The notes: generated by a model not told the origin, from the letters alone. 36,701 nt of DNA from Lysobacterales bacterium (GCA_013042835.1 JABDPJ010000226.1:1-36701), one strand, 5' to 3'; numbered from the stretch's first letter, positions 7,170 to 15,968 are shown. Made by a program: numbers and translations.

Positions 7170-8813
7170 ATGAACGACTCTGAACTTTCCCCGATGCACC
7201 GCGGTGTAAAAATTCTCCATGATCCCATTCGAAACAAGGGCACCGCGTTCACTGAAGCGGACCGGAAGGTCCTGAACCTGACCGGATTGTTACCGCCACG
7301 CGTCCATTCCGCGGCGGAACAGGAATTGCGTGTACTGGGCAATATCCGCGATAAACCCACCGACCTGGCACGTTACCTTTACCTGATATCGCTGCAGGAT
7401 CGCAACGAGACGCTCTTCTATCGCGTGGTCATGAATAACATTGAAGAGATGATGCCGTTGATTTACACGCCGACCGTCGGTGCGGCATGCCAGGAATTCC
7501 AGCATATTTACCGTCGGCCACGGGGCTTTTACATCTCGTCGCGGGAACGTGGTCATGTGAAGGAAGTGCTGCAAAACTGGCCACATAAAAATGCCCGCAT
7601 CATCGTCATAACCGATGGCGAAAGAATCCTCGGCCTGGGTGATCTCGGGGCCGATGGCATGGGTATCCCCATCGGCAAATTGTCGCTGTATACCGCCTGC
7701 GCAGGATTTCACCCGACAGAGTGCCTGCCGGTCATGCTGGACGTGGGCACGAACAATGAAGCCCTGTTGAATGACCCGCTTTACAACGGTCTGGAGCAAC
7801 ACCGCGAACGCGGAGAAGCATATGATGCCCTGCTGGACGAATTTATCCAGGCGGCACGGGAGACCTTCCCGGGCGTGCTGATCCAGTTCGAAGACTTCGG
7901 CAACACCAATGCTTTCCGTCTGCTGGACAAGTACCGTAACAAGATCAATTGCTTTAACGATGATATCCAGGGAACGGGTGCGGTGGCCATGGCCGGCATT
8001 ATCGGTGCGTTACGCATCACGGGTGAAAAACTGGCTGATCAGCGACTGTTGTTCCTCGGCGCGGGCGAAGCCGGGATCGGCACTGCCGATACCTTTGTCG
8101 CCGCGCTGGTTGAGGAGGGTATGAAGGTTGAGGAAGCTCGCAAGCAGTGTTGCTTCTTCGACACCCAGGGCCTGCTCACTTCAAAACGTGAAAAGATCGC
8201 CGATCACAAGCAGCGCTTTGCGAGGGACCTTCCGCAAATGGACGACTTCCTCGAAGTCGTGAAAATATGGAAACCCACGGCGATTCTGGGACTCTCTGGC
8301 CAGCCCGGAAGCTTCCCCAGGGAAGTGATCGAAACCATGGCCAAGATCAACAAGCGCCCGATCATCTTTGCGCTGTCCAATCCGACCTCGAAAGCGGAAT
8401 GTACAGCCGAGGAAGCTTATCGCTGGAGCAAGGGCCGGGCCATCTTCGCCAGTGGCAGTCCCTTCGATGCCGTCAAGCTCGGCAACAAAACTCTCGTGCC
8501 GGGCCAGGGAAATAACGTCTACATTTTTCCCGGTGTGGGCCTCGGAGCTGTCGTGAGCCGCAGCAGCCGGGTCACCGACGCCATGTTTCTTGCCGCGACT
8601 CACGCCCTGGCCAACCTGGTCAGTGAGTCAGACCTTGCCTTGGGATGTGTTTACCCACCGCTTTCCCGGATTCGCGAAGTATCGGCAAAGATTGCATACG
8701 AGGTCGCCCGAATTGCCTTTGATACGGGTCTTGCCCAATGTGAAGAACCTGAAGACCTGATGGCTGATATACGCTCCCGCATGTACCAGCCCATCTACCC
8801 GCATTACGCCTGA
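7170..8813 (+). CDS. maeA: NAD-dependent malic enzyme (large, MaeA/SfcA type)
   Basis: 547 aa. Converts malate to pyruvate and CO2 with reduction of NAD(P). Motifs in order: 'YTPTVGAACQEF', 'GLGDLGADGMGIPIGKL', the metal-binding 'FEDFGNTNAFRLL' and 'FNDDIQGTGAVAMAG', the dinucleotide fold 'FLGAGEAGIGTAD', and 'FALSNPTSKAECTAEEAY'. Length and motifs match the large bacterial and eukaryotic malic enzymes rather than the MaeB-phosphotransacetylase fusions. The start at 7170 follows CAGGAAACCACC; the track start at 7146 has no ribosome site. An FNR-like box lies upstream and a strong hairpin follows the stop. The enzyme could feed pyruvate to the 2-oxoacid network encoded at 22.9-32.5 kb. Confidence 0.94.
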   Translation: MNDSELSPMHRGVKILHDPIRNKGTAFTEADRKVLNLTGLLPPRVHSAAEQELRVLGNIRDKPTDLARYLYLISLQDRNETLFYRVVMNNIEEMMPLIYTPTVGAACQEFQHIYRRPRGFYISSRERGHVKEVLQNWPHKNARIIVITDGERILGLGDLGADGMGIPIGKLSLYTACAGFHPTECLPVMLDVGTNNEALLNDPLYNGLEQHRERGEAYDALLDEFIQAARETFPGVLIQFEDFGNTNAFRLLDKYRNKINCFNDDIQGTGAVAMAGIIGALRITGEKLADQRLLFLGAGEAGIGTADTFVAALVEEGMKVEEARKQCCFFDTQGLLTSKREKIADHKQRFARDLPQMDDFLEVVKIWKPTAILGLSGQPGSFPREVIETMAKINKRPIIFALSNPTSKAECTAEEAYRWSKGRAIFASGSPFDAVKLGNKTLVPGQGNNVYIFPGVGLGAVVSRSSRVTDAMFLAATHALANLVSESDLALGCVYPPLSRIREVSAKIAYEVARIAFDTGLAQCEEPEDLMADIRSRMYQPIYPHYA

Positions 8814-8828
8814 CTCGGCAAGCAAACT

Positions 8829-8854
8829 CCCGGTCATCGAAACCGATGGCCGGG
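8829..8854 (+). terminator. Terminator-like hairpin after malic enzyme
   Basis: CCCGGTCATCG (8829-8839) pairs with CGATGGCCGGG (8844-8854) around an AAAC loop. This gives an 11-bp stem with one G-U pair, 15 bases after the malic enzyme stop. A TTTTT run lies about 20 bases later. The site is between convergent genes. Confidence 0.6.
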
Positions 8855-8889
8855 TTCAAACCCAGAGAGTTCGTTTTTGATGCCTGGTA

Positions 8890-9891
8890 TCAGGGCCGCA
8901 CGCTGTTAAGCCCGACAAAACTGCCGCCGTTGTCCTCAGCCAGTTTTCTCATCAACGCCGCGTAACGTACGGCATTGATGGACAGGCGGCTGCCGCCAAA
9001 CTGCACCGGAAACCCCACGGTATGGATACGCACCCGGCGATTACCGGAACTGTCGGCACGGTTGAGCCGCTCCACCGTGTCGACCACGGCCTGGATGGAA
9101 CCGCTGGCAAAATCATCTCCAAGGACGTAGAGGCTGATTTTCTTGTCCTTCGAGTAAAAACGTCGTATGGCGGCCTCGATGCCCTCCACCGGGCTGGAAT
9201 TGGAAAAGGGGAACCAACTCGAGAGCCGCCTGACAATGGCCTCACGGCGGGCTGGCGTATCGGGAATCCACTGTCCCCTGTACTGCGAGTACATGTAGTC
9301 ACCCATGTCGTTCATGACCTGGATACCCTTGACGCGTGGATAAATTTCAAGGATTTCCTGAACTTTTCTCAACACCATGCTCCAGGCGCCCTGTCCCATG
9401 GAACCGGAAGTGTCAATGATGAACATGATATATTCGCTGTCCACAGGAACCCCGCCAATCGGGCTGTCCGGCGTCCGCCGGACGCTCAGACCAGACAGCC
9501 GTTTGACCTCCTCACTGAGGGTTTGCTGAGCCACCGCCAACTGGTTTTCAATGATGGTCTGCGCCTCGTGCTCATTGCGCGTGGCGTCGTGTTCCCCGCG
9601 CACCAGTGACAGATCGCCTTTGAGGCGTGCCAGTTTTTCCCGGTGCCGGGAAAGCTGCTCCTGTTGCTCCGTCAGGTCGCGGTTCAACACGGTGGTTTCA
9701 CCACGGATACGGTAAATTTCAAGCTCCAGCCGCTGAACCAGCCCGGTGAGGTCGACCGCCAGCTTTTCGATCACGCGAGGTTCGGATATCTGGATGATGA
9801 CCAGCAGCAGGATAATCGCGCCAAAACCACAGGAGACCACGTCGAGAAATGACATGTTGAAAATATCCACCTCACGACGGCGCTTGCTCAC
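8890..9891 (-). CDS. VWA-domain protein with TolR/ExbD-like anchor (second of pair)
   Basis: 333 aa. A basic N-terminus (MSKRRRE) leads into one membrane span carrying 'SFLDVVSCGFGAIILLL', with Asp17 placed like the proton-carrying Asp of TolR/ExbD ('LLDVLLVLL'). A coiled coil follows (about 45-135), then a periplasmic VWA domain (about 150-330). The MIDAS starts with DTSGS (160-164); Ser replaces the usual Thr in 'SNSSPVEG', and 'LGDDFASGS' carries the later Asp. It overlaps the stop of the first VWA gene by 4 bp (ATGA) and is the last gene of the eight-gene operon. I infer that it pairs with the TolQ/MotA-like protein as a plug or stator subunit, possibly as a heterodimer with the other VWA protein. 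Confidence 0.85.
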   Translation of the reverse strand: MSKRRREVDIFNMSFLDVVSCGFGAIILLLVIIQISEPRVIEKLAVDLTGLVQRLELEIYRIRGETTVLNRDLTEQQEQLSRHREKLARLKGDLSLVRGEHDATRNEHEAQTIIENQLAVAQQTLSEEVKRLSGLSVRRTPDSPIGGVPVDSEYIMFIIDTSGSMGQGAWSMVLRKVQEILEIYPRVKGIQVMNDMGDYMYSQYRGQWIPDTPARREAIVRRLSSWFPFSNSSPVEGIEAAIRRFYSKDKKISLYVLGDDFASGSIQAVVDTVERLNRADSSGNRRVRIHTVGFPVQFGGSRLSINAVRYAALMRKLAEDNGGSFVGLNSVRP

Positions 9892-10979
9892 GGCCAGTCC
9901 CTCGACGGCGTCAGGAAAGAACCGCTGCTTTGAATCGCCAGTTGCCAGAATGCGGCTGCAGCCCAGGCGTCCCCTTCCATCGGCAGCAGAATGGTATTGA
10001 CCGGGATTTTCGCATCCAGCACACGGACCGCCTTTTCGAAGTGGTCAAGCCGTTTGTCCGACGATACCGTCGTTGACAGGGGTTTGCTGCGCCCCTGGGT
10101 GGGCAGGCCGTCAGTAATCAACAGGATGTTATCCGGTCTCGGCTGCAGTGCCTTGACCACCGAAAATGCATGATAAAGACTCGTTCCACCGGCCGGGGCG
10201 AGCTCACGTAAGGCATTGACGGCGCCATCCACGTCGGTACGGGTGGAAGCCTGCAGCCACTTGCCATCGGAACCTGCAAGCGCCGGCCTGGCTGCGGTGT
10301 TAAAAGTGTAAAGCTGGAACTGCGACGTGGCAGGCAGGTTGCTGACCAGCCAATCCGCAGTTTTCAGAGCCCGCTGCCACTTGGGTGCGTTCTTGCGGCT
10401 GGCGTCACTCATGTTGCGGCGCCGGATGATATTGATGATGGTCTCATCCAGCATGCTCGCGGATGCGTCCATCAGGATCAGGATGCGCTCTCCGCCCATC
10501 TTCAGGCCGGTCAGGTACTGGCGGTCACCTTCACCCTTGAACTCGCGTACTTTTTCACCGGCATCGCGGTCGGCAGGCGCCACCGCACCGAGGCGTTTCT
10601 TCTGCTCATCCAGTGACTTCAGGTCGGTGCTCAACTGGTTGATGTGTGCGCGATTTGCCAAGGTCTCCCTGGACATCTGCGCAATTTCAATCTCGAGGTC
10701 TTCGATCGTATTGATGACGCGTTCCGACTGGCCCTGCATCAGGACAATTTCCTTCTCGGTGGCCTGCAGGCTGTTGCGCGCCTCAACCAGGTCCTCTTCA
10801 CCGATGAGTACCTCCTTTTCAAGGCGCACGGTTTCCGCACGCAGATCTGTGAATACCTCGTTGCGTGTTTTTACCGTGTCATGATTGAGAATCAGCACCA
10901 GCAATACCACGGCGCCGAAACCGCAGAACATGATGTCGAGAAAAGACAGTGAAAAGGGTGTGACTTTGCGGCGTGGCAT
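9888..10979 (-). CDS. VWA-domain protein with TolR/ExbD-like anchor (first of pair)
   Basis: 363 aa. Starts MPRRK, then one membrane span containing 'SFLDIMFCGFGAVVLLVLIL' with Asp15 in the TolR/ExbD position. A long coiled coil spans about 38-130. The VWA domain (about 160-355) has a complete MIDAS: DASAS (171-175), Thr266 in 'GGTSLYHAF' and Asp290 in 'LLITDGLPT'. The complete MIDAS predicts Mg2+-dependent ligand binding in the periplasm, while the partner VWA is slightly altered. The gene begins 17 bp after the TolQ-like gene and overlaps the next by 4 bp. The N-terminal block is nearly the same as in the second VWA protein, which suggests an old duplication. Function unknown. Confidence 0.86.
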   Translation of the reverse strand: MPRRKVTPFSLSFLDIMFCGFGAVVLLVLILNHDTVKTRNEVFTDLRAETVRLEKEVLIGEEDLVEARNSLQATEKEIVLMQGQSERVINTIEDLEIEIAQMSRETLANRAHINQLSTDLKSLDEQKKRLGAVAPADRDAGEKVREFKGEGDRQYLTGLKMGGERILILMDASASMLDETIINIIRRRNMSDASRKNAPKWQRALKTADWLVSNLPATSQFQLYTFNTAARPALAGSDGKWLQASTRTDVDGAVNALRELAPAGGTSLYHAFSVVKALQPRPDNILLITDGLPTQGRSKPLSTTVSSDKRLDHFEKAVRVLDAKIPVNTILLPMEGDAWAAAAFWQLAIQSSGSFLTPSRDWP

Positions 10980-10996
10980 GACAGTGCTTGGATTAC

Positions 10997-11791
10997 CTAG
11001 CTTTTCAGTCGACGGATCAGCCAGCTGTCGACGTAGCGCTCGCTATCGAGCACCAGGCGCTCCTGCATCAGCTGGACCTGGTGCACAAAGAACATCAGCA
11101 CAATGCTGATCACCAGGGCAATGAAGGTCGAGTTGAATGCAACACCGAGGCTTGCGGTCACCCCGGTGATGTCACCCTCAACCGCGCGGTGGGCCTGCCC
11201 CAGCGCGTTGCCAATGCCGCGCACTGTGCCGATAAAACCGACCGACGGAATGGCCCAGGCGATATAGCGGATAATCGACAACTCTGATTCCATCCGTTCA
11301 CCTTCAGATTCACAGACGTCGCGGGCCGCCGTGGAAACGTCCTGGACATTGCGGGTCGCGCCAAAGCGCTCGATTGCGGTCAGCAGCGCCCGTGGCAATA
11401 ACCATCCCTCGGCCTGGCCCGGCAATGCCGCCACCCGTTTTGCGATTTCGCGGGTATCCTCCGGCCCGATGGGTAATCCCCCGGGTAACTGCAGCAGGTC
11501 TTCACCAAGCAGCTTCTGTTGCCGGTACACCTCCCTGCCCTTGTAACCGAGTATGGAGAAAGCCCACAGCATCAGCACGAAGCAGGTCTCCTGCTCAAAA
11601 TCCTTAATAACGACAAAGAAGGAGCGCTGTGGAACGTAGTCGGGATCAGCCTGTACATAAGCAGTTTCCTGCTCGATAAAATCACGCGCCTGGGGGCGTA
11701 CCAGAGTGACGTAGACGGCGTGCACCACGATAAAAGCGATGAGCAGTGAAAAAACATGGAAGACCAGTTCTGTGGGAAAGTTTTTCTTCAT
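10997..11791 (-). CDS. MotA/TolQ/ExbB-family proton channel protein
   Basis: 264 aa. Membrane segments lie at about 10-31, 67-83, 174-192 and 212-237. The last two form the MotA_ExbB core, with 'AIPSVGFIGTVRGIGNALG' and 'GVTASLGVAFNSTFIALVIS'. These match the TolQ/ExbB pore helices that use the proton motive force. The periplasmic loop (about 32-66) is longer than in TolQ. The next two genes carry TolR/ExbD-like anchors, so the three are predicted to form one inner-membrane motor. ATG at 11791; the previous gene ends 9 bp away. The channel assignment is strong; what it powers is unknown. Confidence 0.9.
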   Translation of the reverse strand: MKKNFPTELVFHVFSLLIAFIVVHAVYVTLVRPQARDFIEQETAYVQADPDYVPQRSFFVVIKDFEQETCFVLMLWAFSILGYKGREVYRQQKLLGEDLLQLPGGLPIGPEDTREIAKRVAALPGQAEGWLLPRALLTAIERFGATRNVQDVSTAARDVCESEGERMESELSIIRYIAWAIPSVGFIGTVRGIGNALGQAHRAVEGDITGVTASLGVAFNSTFIALVISIVLMFFVHQVQLMQERLVLDSERYVDSWLIRRLKS

Positions 11792-11800
11792 TTTTTGCCG

Positions 11801-12091
11801 CTAAATGTCGATGGGGAACGCTACTGCGCTGTCGGCTCCAATTTGCTCGGAGGGTTTGAATTCCTTGACCGTATCAGTCCCGGCCTCACCGGCGTCTTGC
11901 TGTTTTTTGGCGGCATCGGACTTTTCATCCACAGGCGCTTGCTTGACCGCCTCCGGTGGAGCCTGGACCTGCTCAGGGTTTTGATTGTCGGCACCGGTCA
12001 GCACCGGCATCAGGAAGACTGTCAGGAGCAATGCCAGCGCTGAGGGCAGTAACAGGAAAGGCCTGGCGTATTTGGGTTTATTTGTCTGCAT
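11801..12091 (-). CDS. Small single-span protein with Pro/Glu/Gln-rich tail
   Basis: 96 aa. One membrane helix (about 11-32) is followed by a disordered periplasmic stretch rich in Pro, Glu, Gln, Lys and Ala, ending in the more ordered 'GADSAVAFPIDI'. The ATG at 12091 has AGGA about eight bases upstream; the track's TTG at 12100 is less likely. It overlaps the end of the PEGA/FGE gene by 14 bp and precedes the TolQ-like gene by 9 bp, so it is translationally coupled in the operon. The flexible linker with a short C-terminal motif suggests a tether or peptide ligand. I do not recognise the family. Confidence 0.65.
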   Translation of the reverse strand: MQTNKPKYARPFLLLPSALALLLTVFLMPVLTGADNQNPEQVQAPPEAVKQAPVDEKSDAAKKQQDAGEAGTDTVKEFKPSEQIGADSAVAFPIDI

Positions 12092-14486
12092 ATCGTGCAA
12101 TCCTGAAGCCTAGGTTGTCACGCGGCCCGCGACTGTAATCGCGGTAACTTAAGCGCAACTCGGTAATACTGCCATCTCGCCAACTGGATCCGCGTACGAC
12201 ATGGTGGTCGCCAACAGCGGGGCCGGCGGGATCCGTCACCAGCCTGTCTGACTGGCCCGGGTAGACCGCATAAAAATCATTGGTCCATTCAGCCACGTTG
12301 CCGCCAAGGTCATGGAAACCCTCCGGTTGCGCGCTGAAACTGCCCACCGGCGCGGAACTGCGGTAACCATCATTATAGCCCTTCACGATGTTTGCCAAGG
12401 TGTCAGCAATCTGCGCATCTGCAAAATTACCCGTAACGGCCTTGGGCGGGTAACCCTCACCCCACGGATAGCGCGCCGCGCCGCTGCGGCCTGAGACGCG
12501 TGCTGCGTACACCCACTCCGCTTCTGTCGGCAGGCGGTAGCCATTGGTTGCAGACGGCAGCGCCTCCATGCGGCCATCCTTTTCACCATAAGCCGGATTC
12601 AGCTTATCCTGCTCGCTCAGCCAGTTGCAGTATCGCGCGGCATCATCCCAACTGACATTGACCACTGGCTGCCGGTCACCGTCAAGTGACACTCCCTCCG
12701 CGGTACCGGACCGGTGCTTACTGTCAAAGCGCCGGAATTCGGCATTGCTCACCTCCCGGCTTGACAGGTAATACGGCCGGGTGAGTTCGACCAGGCGCTG
12801 GCTTTCGTTGGCGCGCCGGCCGGCTTCGCGCCTCGAGGCCCCCATTTGAAACGTTCCAGACGGTTCCAGCAATCGCATTTCCTGCCCGCCGGCGGTCTTT
12901 AACACGGCCGGCCGCGCCTCTTCCTTGACCTGCACCACGGTGTTCAACGCCACATCAACGTTCTGGCTGGTCGCAGTTCGCGGAGTCACCGTCACAGTTT
13001 GCGGCACGTAACCCGGTTTGCTGAACACCAGTTCATGCGGGCGCGTGGTCAGCCTTAAACGCTGGGTGCCGCTGCCGGAACGTTTACCATCCACCGTCAG
13101 ACTCGCATCTGCTGGTATTGAACTCGCGAACACGATGCCGTATTCCGGGGTCAGGTCCACCTGCAGTTCCTTGCGTTCATCCGGCTCGAGGCTGATGGTC
13201 CGTCTGGCAACGCCGTAACCCGGCTTGTTCAATATAAGTTCATGTGGCGTGCCGGAAGCCAGCGTAACGGCGACCGGCGTAGTGCCATGGAAATTGCCGC
13301 CGATGCTCACGGTGGCGCCTTGTGGCCGCGTCTCCAGGGCGAGCGTGCCATCGTTCGGTTCCAGGATGATTCTGTCCAGCTCGACCGGGGTGCCGGCCAC
13401 GAAACTTGCAAGCATGCGCCGGGATTTGAAGCCGGCAAGAGACAGTTCGATTTCCCGCTGACCCTGGATGATCTCCGTGACCAGCGGCGTTTGGCCCACC
13501 GGCTCGCCATCTATATTGACCTGCGCAGTCTCCGGTTCGCTTGTTATAAAAACCTCTGCCCACGCCGGTTGCAGTGCAAGTTGCAGCGCCTGGAGCTCGC
13601 CAAACCCGGCTATTTCCAGCTCCCGGCTCTCGGCCAGGTAACGATCGGTTTCTATCAACAACTCGTAGGTTCCCCGCTGCAGGGAAATGATGTTGTCGCG
13701 CTCAACCGGCAGCTCTGCATCAGCCACAGAGACCCTGACCGGCACGGATGGATCAACCATGATCTGCAAACGACCCGGCAATTCCTCCAACTCAAAATCG
13801 AAAGCCCGGAAACCGCCGGATGACACTTCAAAGCTTTGCCGCAAAGGCTGGTAACCGGCCAGCTCAGCCTCGACGGTATAGGTGCCCGGAACGACCAGCA
13901 TCCTCGACCCGAACGAAACCGCGGGCGGAAATCCGCTGACGGACTGGTCATCTGGCTCAGGGTTGATATTTATGGCCACCGGCGTGGCGAAGATGACAAA
14001 CACGGCGATCAGCGCCAGCAGGCTAAAAAGCGCGAGCAACAGGTAGCGAAGCCTGCGCCGCTTGACGGCTGGCATCGGGTTTGAATTAACCGGGATTACC
14101 CTGGTCGTCTCATCTTCCTCAGGGTCTGGCGGCGGCTCGGCCGGTGGTTGCAATTCCAGTTCGTCACGGCTGTCCCCGACCTTGATGAATACCTGGTCGC
14201 CCTTGATGTCCCACTTCAGAAGCCAGTCGCCCAGTTGCACCCTGTCACCGGATTTCAGCCAGGCGGAGGTATCGATGAACTCATGGTTGTGGAACAACTC
14301 GACATCCGCGTCAGCCGGCTGCAGATAGGCATGGCCATCGGCAAGGGCAATATGAGCCACGACCGTCCCGGCGGGAAGACCCGGCAGGCTGATGTCCGCT
14401 CCGGCACCGCCGATGGCCAGCGGAAAGTCCGCCGCTTCAACACGCCGGACACCGCTCACAGTGTCGATAAAGAAGACCCGCCTCAT
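12078..14486 (-). CDS. FHA-like / PEGA-repeat / FGE (SUMF1)-like membrane protein
   Basis: 802 aa. Domains in order: an FHA-like cytoplasmic N-terminus (1-105, 'DRVQLGDWLLKWDI'), an acidic Pro-rich linker, KRRR then one membrane helix (147-167), about five PEGA-type repeats (about 170-510, each ending like 'ELVFSKPGYVPQTVTV'), and a formylglycine-generating-enzyme fold (about 535-800; 'GTFQMGAS', 'YRLPTEAEWVYAAR', 'LGGNVAEWTNDFY', 'VVRGSSW', 'NLGFRIAR'). The cysteines needed for FGE catalysis are absent: the 'RxRC' region reads LSYRDYSRG. It is therefore probably a binding or structural module. The gene overlaps the TPR gene by 4 bp. Positive residues before the helix place PEGA and FGE parts in the periplasm and the FHA-like part in the cytoplasm. 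Confidence 0.85.
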   Translation of the reverse strand: MRRVFFIDTVSGVRRVEAADFPLAIGGAGADISLPGLPAGTVVAHIALADGHAYLQPADADVELFHNHEFIDTSAWLKSGDRVQLGDWLLKWDIKGDQVFIKVGDSRDELELQPPAEPPPDPEEDETTRVIPVNSNPMPAVKRRRLRYLLLALFSLLALIAVFVIFATPVAININPEPDDQSVSGFPPAVSFGSRMLVVPGTYTVEAELAGYQPLRQSFEVSSGGFRAFDFELEELPGRLQIMVDPSVPVRVSVADAELPVERDNIISLQRGTYELLIETDRYLAESRELEIAGFGELQALQLALQPAWAEVFITSEPETAQVNIDGEPVGQTPLVTEIIQGQREIELSLAGFKSRRMLASFVAGTPVELDRIILEPNDGTLALETRPQGATVSIGGNFHGTTPVAVTLASGTPHELILNKPGYGVARRTISLEPDERKELQVDLTPEYGIVFASSIPADASLTVDGKRSGSGTQRLRLTTRPHELVFSKPGYVPQTVTVTPRTATSQNVDVALNTVVQVKEEARPAVLKTAGGQEMRLLEPSGTFQMGASRREAGRRANESQRLVELTRPYYLSSREVSNAEFRRFDSKHRSGTAEGVSLDGDRQPVVNVSWDDAARYCNWLSEQDKLNPAYGEKDGRMEALPSATNGYRLPTEAEWVYAARVSGRSGAARYPWGEGYPPKAVTGNFADAQIADTLANIVKGYNDGYRSSAPVGSFSAQPEGFHDLGGNVAEWTNDFYAVYPGQSDRLVTDPAGPAVGDHHVVRGSSWRDGSITELRLSYRDYSRGPRDNLGFRIARYADK

Positions 14487-15955
14487 ATCGGTTCCTCACA
14501 GCGGATAACCAGGACCGGCTGGTTCGAGCCGGGTTTGAGCGTAACCGTGCGGCGCACGTCACGGTAACCGGGCCTTGAGCCGATAATCGTGTAAGTGCCC
14601 GGCAGCAACTCCAGTTGCTGACTGGTGAACTGTCCGAGGCGGCCGATATGATAGATCAGAACCTGGGTCAGGCCATCAGATTTCAGCGTGATGTTTAACG
14701 GTATCCGGGCGTCGGCAAGCAGGCGCTTCAGGCGGCTGATCTTATCCGCAAGCAGGGGTTCCGAGACCGGTGCGGCGCCGGCCGCAGCAATTAACTCTTC
14801 TGCATTTAGCCTCGGTTCATCTGCAAACAACCGTTCCGGCCGCTCGAGATAGTGGTCGAATTGCCCGTGCAGGCGCACCCTGTCTTCCGCGAAGGCCTTG
14901 CCCTGGCTGGCAAAACCGGCCTGGGGCACTTTGGCCAGCACCTCCCGGTAGGTAGCGGCCGCCCCGCTCCAGTCTTCCTCGCGCTGCTGGCCAGCCGCCT
15001 TTTCGCGCTGGCCGTCCAGCCACAACCTCTGCCGGGTCTGCGCCAGCTGTTGCCGCGTGTTGCGCACCGCCTCGTCACCGGGCTTGAGGCCAGCAGCCTG
15101 GTTCAATGCCACCTCGGCTGCACTTATCCGCTCCTGATCCAACGCACTGAGTGCACGGCTCATTGCCTCCCGGAATGCGAGCTCCGTGATCTGATCACTG
15201 ACGCTATTCAGCGCTGATTCTGCCGGCCCATAGAATTCATCCAGCGCAAGCGCTTGCTGGAAAGCGTCCCGGGCGCCTGACAGGTCGCCGACGGACAGGG
15301 CCAACTCACCAGCCTCCATCCGGTTCAAAACGTCAGGCCGGGCCGTTGCGCGCTGCAAGCCGGCCAATGCGTCTTCATTGTCCGCTTCAATGGACAGGGC
15401 AAGCTCAAAATATGTCCCGGCTGCGCTGCTGTCACCGGCCTGCAGGGCCTGCCAACCCGAATTCAATGCAATCTGAAGGCGCTGCCCACGCTCAGACTCA
15501 AGCAAAACCAGCAGCGTTTTTGCACCTGACAGTACCTCGGCAGACTCGGCAAACCGGCGTTGTCCGAACAGTTCGTTACCGCTGGCTGAAGCGTCCAGTG
15601 CCCGGCTCCATTCCGGTTCGCCCCAGACCGGTGCATTGGCCAGTTCGAGACGGGCCTGAAGACGGAGAAAATCCTGCAGGGACTGCTCCGCGTCTGCCCG
15701 GGCATTCGCCGCCTGCTGTGCCTGCTGTTGAGGCGATACAGCCGCGACCGCCCCGGCCGCGTCCTGGCCAGCTCCGTCACGATCAGTGGACACCATTTTT
15801 GGCAATACCAGCAAGACGGCCAAACCGAGAGTAATGACAACTGCCAGCGCAGCCCAGATTAGGCCACGTCCACCTGTCCTGTCCGCAACGACCACATCGT
15901 CAGCGCCAGGAGGCCGAGACTCGAAACCGGGTTGACCTTGCTTGGGCGGTTCCAT
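14483..15955 (-). CDS. Membrane-anchored TPR-like protein with C-terminal PEGA domain
   Basis: 490 aa. A short cytoplasmic Pro-rich N-terminus, one membrane span (about 32-53), an Ala/Gln-rich linker, then a helical repeat region (about 90-345) with TPR-like units such as 'GDLSGARDAFQQALALDEFYG' and 'DSSAAGTYFELALSIEADNEDAL'. The C-terminus is a PEGA domain ('LLPGTYTIIGSRPGYRDVRRTV'), like those in the next gene. The ATG at 15955 with GGA five bases upstream is preferred to the TTG at 15964. It begins 13 bp after the lipoprotein gene and overlaps the next gene by 4 bp. Probable periplasmic scaffold that binds its PEGA/FGE partner or the cell wall; this is inferred. Confidence 0.8.
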   Translation of the reverse strand: MEPPKQGQPGFESRPPGADDVVVADRTGGRGLIWAALAVVITLGLAVLLVLPKMVSTDRDGAGQDAAGAVAAVSPQQQAQQAANARADAEQSLQDFLRLQARLELANAPVWGEPEWSRALDASASGNELFGQRRFAESAEVLSGAKTLLVLLESERGQRLQIALNSGWQALQAGDSSAAGTYFELALSIEADNEDALAGLQRATARPDVLNRMEAGELALSVGDLSGARDAFQQALALDEFYGPAESALNSVSDQITELAFREAMSRALSALDQERISAAEVALNQAAGLKPGDEAVRNTRQQLAQTRQRLWLDGQREKAAGQQREEDWSGAAATYREVLAKVPQAGFASQGKAFAEDRVRLHGQFDHYLERPERLFADEPRLNAEELIAAAGAAPVSEPLLADKISRLKRLLADARIPLNITLKSDGLTQVLIYHIGRLGQFTSQQLELLPGTYTIIGSRPGYRDVRRTVTLKPGSNQPVLVIRCEEPI

Positions 15956-15968
15956 GGGATCCAACAGC

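Noticed and set aside
8890-12091. Zorya-type defence system (ZorA/ZorB are MotA/MotB-like)
   Set aside because: The TolQ-like channel with anchored partners recalls ZorAB, but there is no ZorC/D/E helicase or nuclease, the partners carry VWA rather than a MotB/OmpA domain, and the other genes are periplasmic scaffold proteins and a lipoprotein.
12078-14486. Active sulfatase-modifying enzyme
   Set aside because: The catalytic cysteines are missing and no sulfatase gene is nearby.
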